From: Campylobacterales bacterium
GTDB lineage: Bacteria > Campylobacterota > Campylobacteria > Campylobacterales > JALSKU01
Length of the DNA: 6,735 nt
Direction of reading: 5' to 3'
Assembly (NCBI GenBank): GCA_027023175.1
Contig: JALVWW010000314.1
Span: 1 to 6,735, forward strand
Shown here: one piece after another, positions 6,439 to 6,735 of the stretch
Layout: each line of letters begins with the position of its first letter
Position numbering within the stretch: the stretch's first letter is position 1
Made by a program: the position numbers and the translations under genes
Notes under the pieces: generated by a model
What the model saw: the letters and a program-made list of their open reading frames with translations, nothing else
What the model was told of the DNA's origin: nothing
Database searches by the model: none

Positions 6439-6735
6439 TTAATCCCTCAAGGTAGCCAAAACATTTATCTTGCTTATCTGCCTTGAGGGATAATATGATG
6501 AAAAAGCTACTATGGCAATAGCACCCATGATAATATATATGAAATCTTTTAAAGAGAGATCAAGTGGAAGTCTGCTCATACCGTAAACATCAGCCGGTAA
6601 ATTTATGATATCAAATGAGCCTAAGATATAAATCCCGACAAATCCCAAAGCTGTACCCAAAACTATACCGCCGCCTCCTATAACAAGTCCGAGATAAAAA
6701 AATGTATCTTTTATCTCTTTTTTGCTTGCTCCCAA
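6439..6735 (-). CDS. LolC/LolE-type ABC transporter permease (FtsX/MacB fold), C-terminal part
   Basis: The last 98 residues of an inner-membrane permease whose start lies beyond the right edge. The segment opens with LGASKKEIKDTFFYLGLVIG, the coupling-helix region typical of FtsX-like domains (commonly MGAT/LGAS...I...F...G). One transmembrane helix follows at about 12-38 and the last at about 64-81. Between them, LPADVYGMSRLPLDL (46-60) closely resembles the LPPDVYYIxxLPV stretch of LolC/LolE, the permeases that release lipoproteins from the inner membrane to LolA. The end, YYPSRQISKINVLATLRD, matches the family's YPAxxAaxxxPxeaLR tail. LolC cannot be told from LolE, or from a single combined permease, using this fragment. 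The TTG at the window edge is an internal Leu codon of the LGAS motif, not a start. Confidence 0.85.
   Translation of the reverse strand: MGASKKEIKDTFFYLGLVIGGGGIVLGTALGFVGIYILGSFDIINLPADVYGMSRLPLDLSLKDFIYIIMGAIAIVAFSSYYPSRQISKINVLATLRD
6442..6491. repeat. 11-bp perfect inverted repeat at the 3' end of the permease gene
   Basis: ATCCCTCAAGG (6442-6452) and CCTTGAGGGAT (6481-6491) are exact reverse complements, 28 nt apart. Both arms are coding: one for Y-P-S-R, the other for T-L-R-D just before the stop codon. Neither strand has a T-run after the second arm, so it is not a classical terminator. It could form a stem in either transcript and mark or stabilise the 3' end. Confidence 0.5.

Noticed and set aside
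1..6735. CRISPR array, tRNA/rRNA, insertion sequence, toxin-antitoxin or defence genes
   Set aside because: No regularly spaced repeats, no RNA gene signatures, no transposase or terminal repeats, and every long coding region is accounted for by housekeeping or envelope families.

Overview
The window looks like an ordinary chromosomal stretch from a low-GC member of the Campylobacterota (Epsilonproteobacteria), most like the free-living, sulfur-oxidising Sulfurimonas/Sulfuricurvum/Sulfurovum type. The reasons are the AT-rich, lysine-rich coding style, the pairing of a monomeric NADP-type isocitrate dehydrogenase with an LDH-like malate dehydrogenase, and the divergent MltG variant. The taxon is an inference from gene content; no rRNA or other marker is present.

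Layout. Positions 1-532 (minus) hold the N-terminal 177 residues of malate dehydrogenase, cut by the window edge. Positions 608-2812 (minus) hold a complete monomeric isocitrate dehydrogenase. The two are separated by 75 bp containing a perfect 8-bp hairpin, so icd-mdh is probably one operon, with a likely promoter at about 2838-2866. Positions 2977-3915 (minus) encode the endolytic murein transglycosylase MltG. Starting inside the 5' end of mltG but on the opposite strand, 3857-6355 (plus) encodes a large single-pass membrane protein of the AsmA/YhdP-like type. Positions 6439-6735 (minus) are the C-terminal part of a LolC/LolE-type ABC transporter permease, convergent with the AsmA-like gene.

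How the genes fit together. The left half is central carbon metabolism: malate/oxaloacetate and isocitrate/2-oxoglutarate interconversion, usable in an oxidative or a reductive TCA cycle. The right half is cell-envelope work: glycan-strand cleavage (MltG), a putative inner-to-outer-membrane lipid-transfer or envelope-barrier protein (AsmA-like), and lipoprotein release (LolC/E-like).

No mobile element, CRISPR array, tRNA or rRNA was seen, and nothing points clearly to an undescribed system. The most unusual item is the head-to-head overlap of mltG and the AsmA-like gene: the same ~59 bp encodes the N-terminal ends of two membrane proteins on opposite strands.
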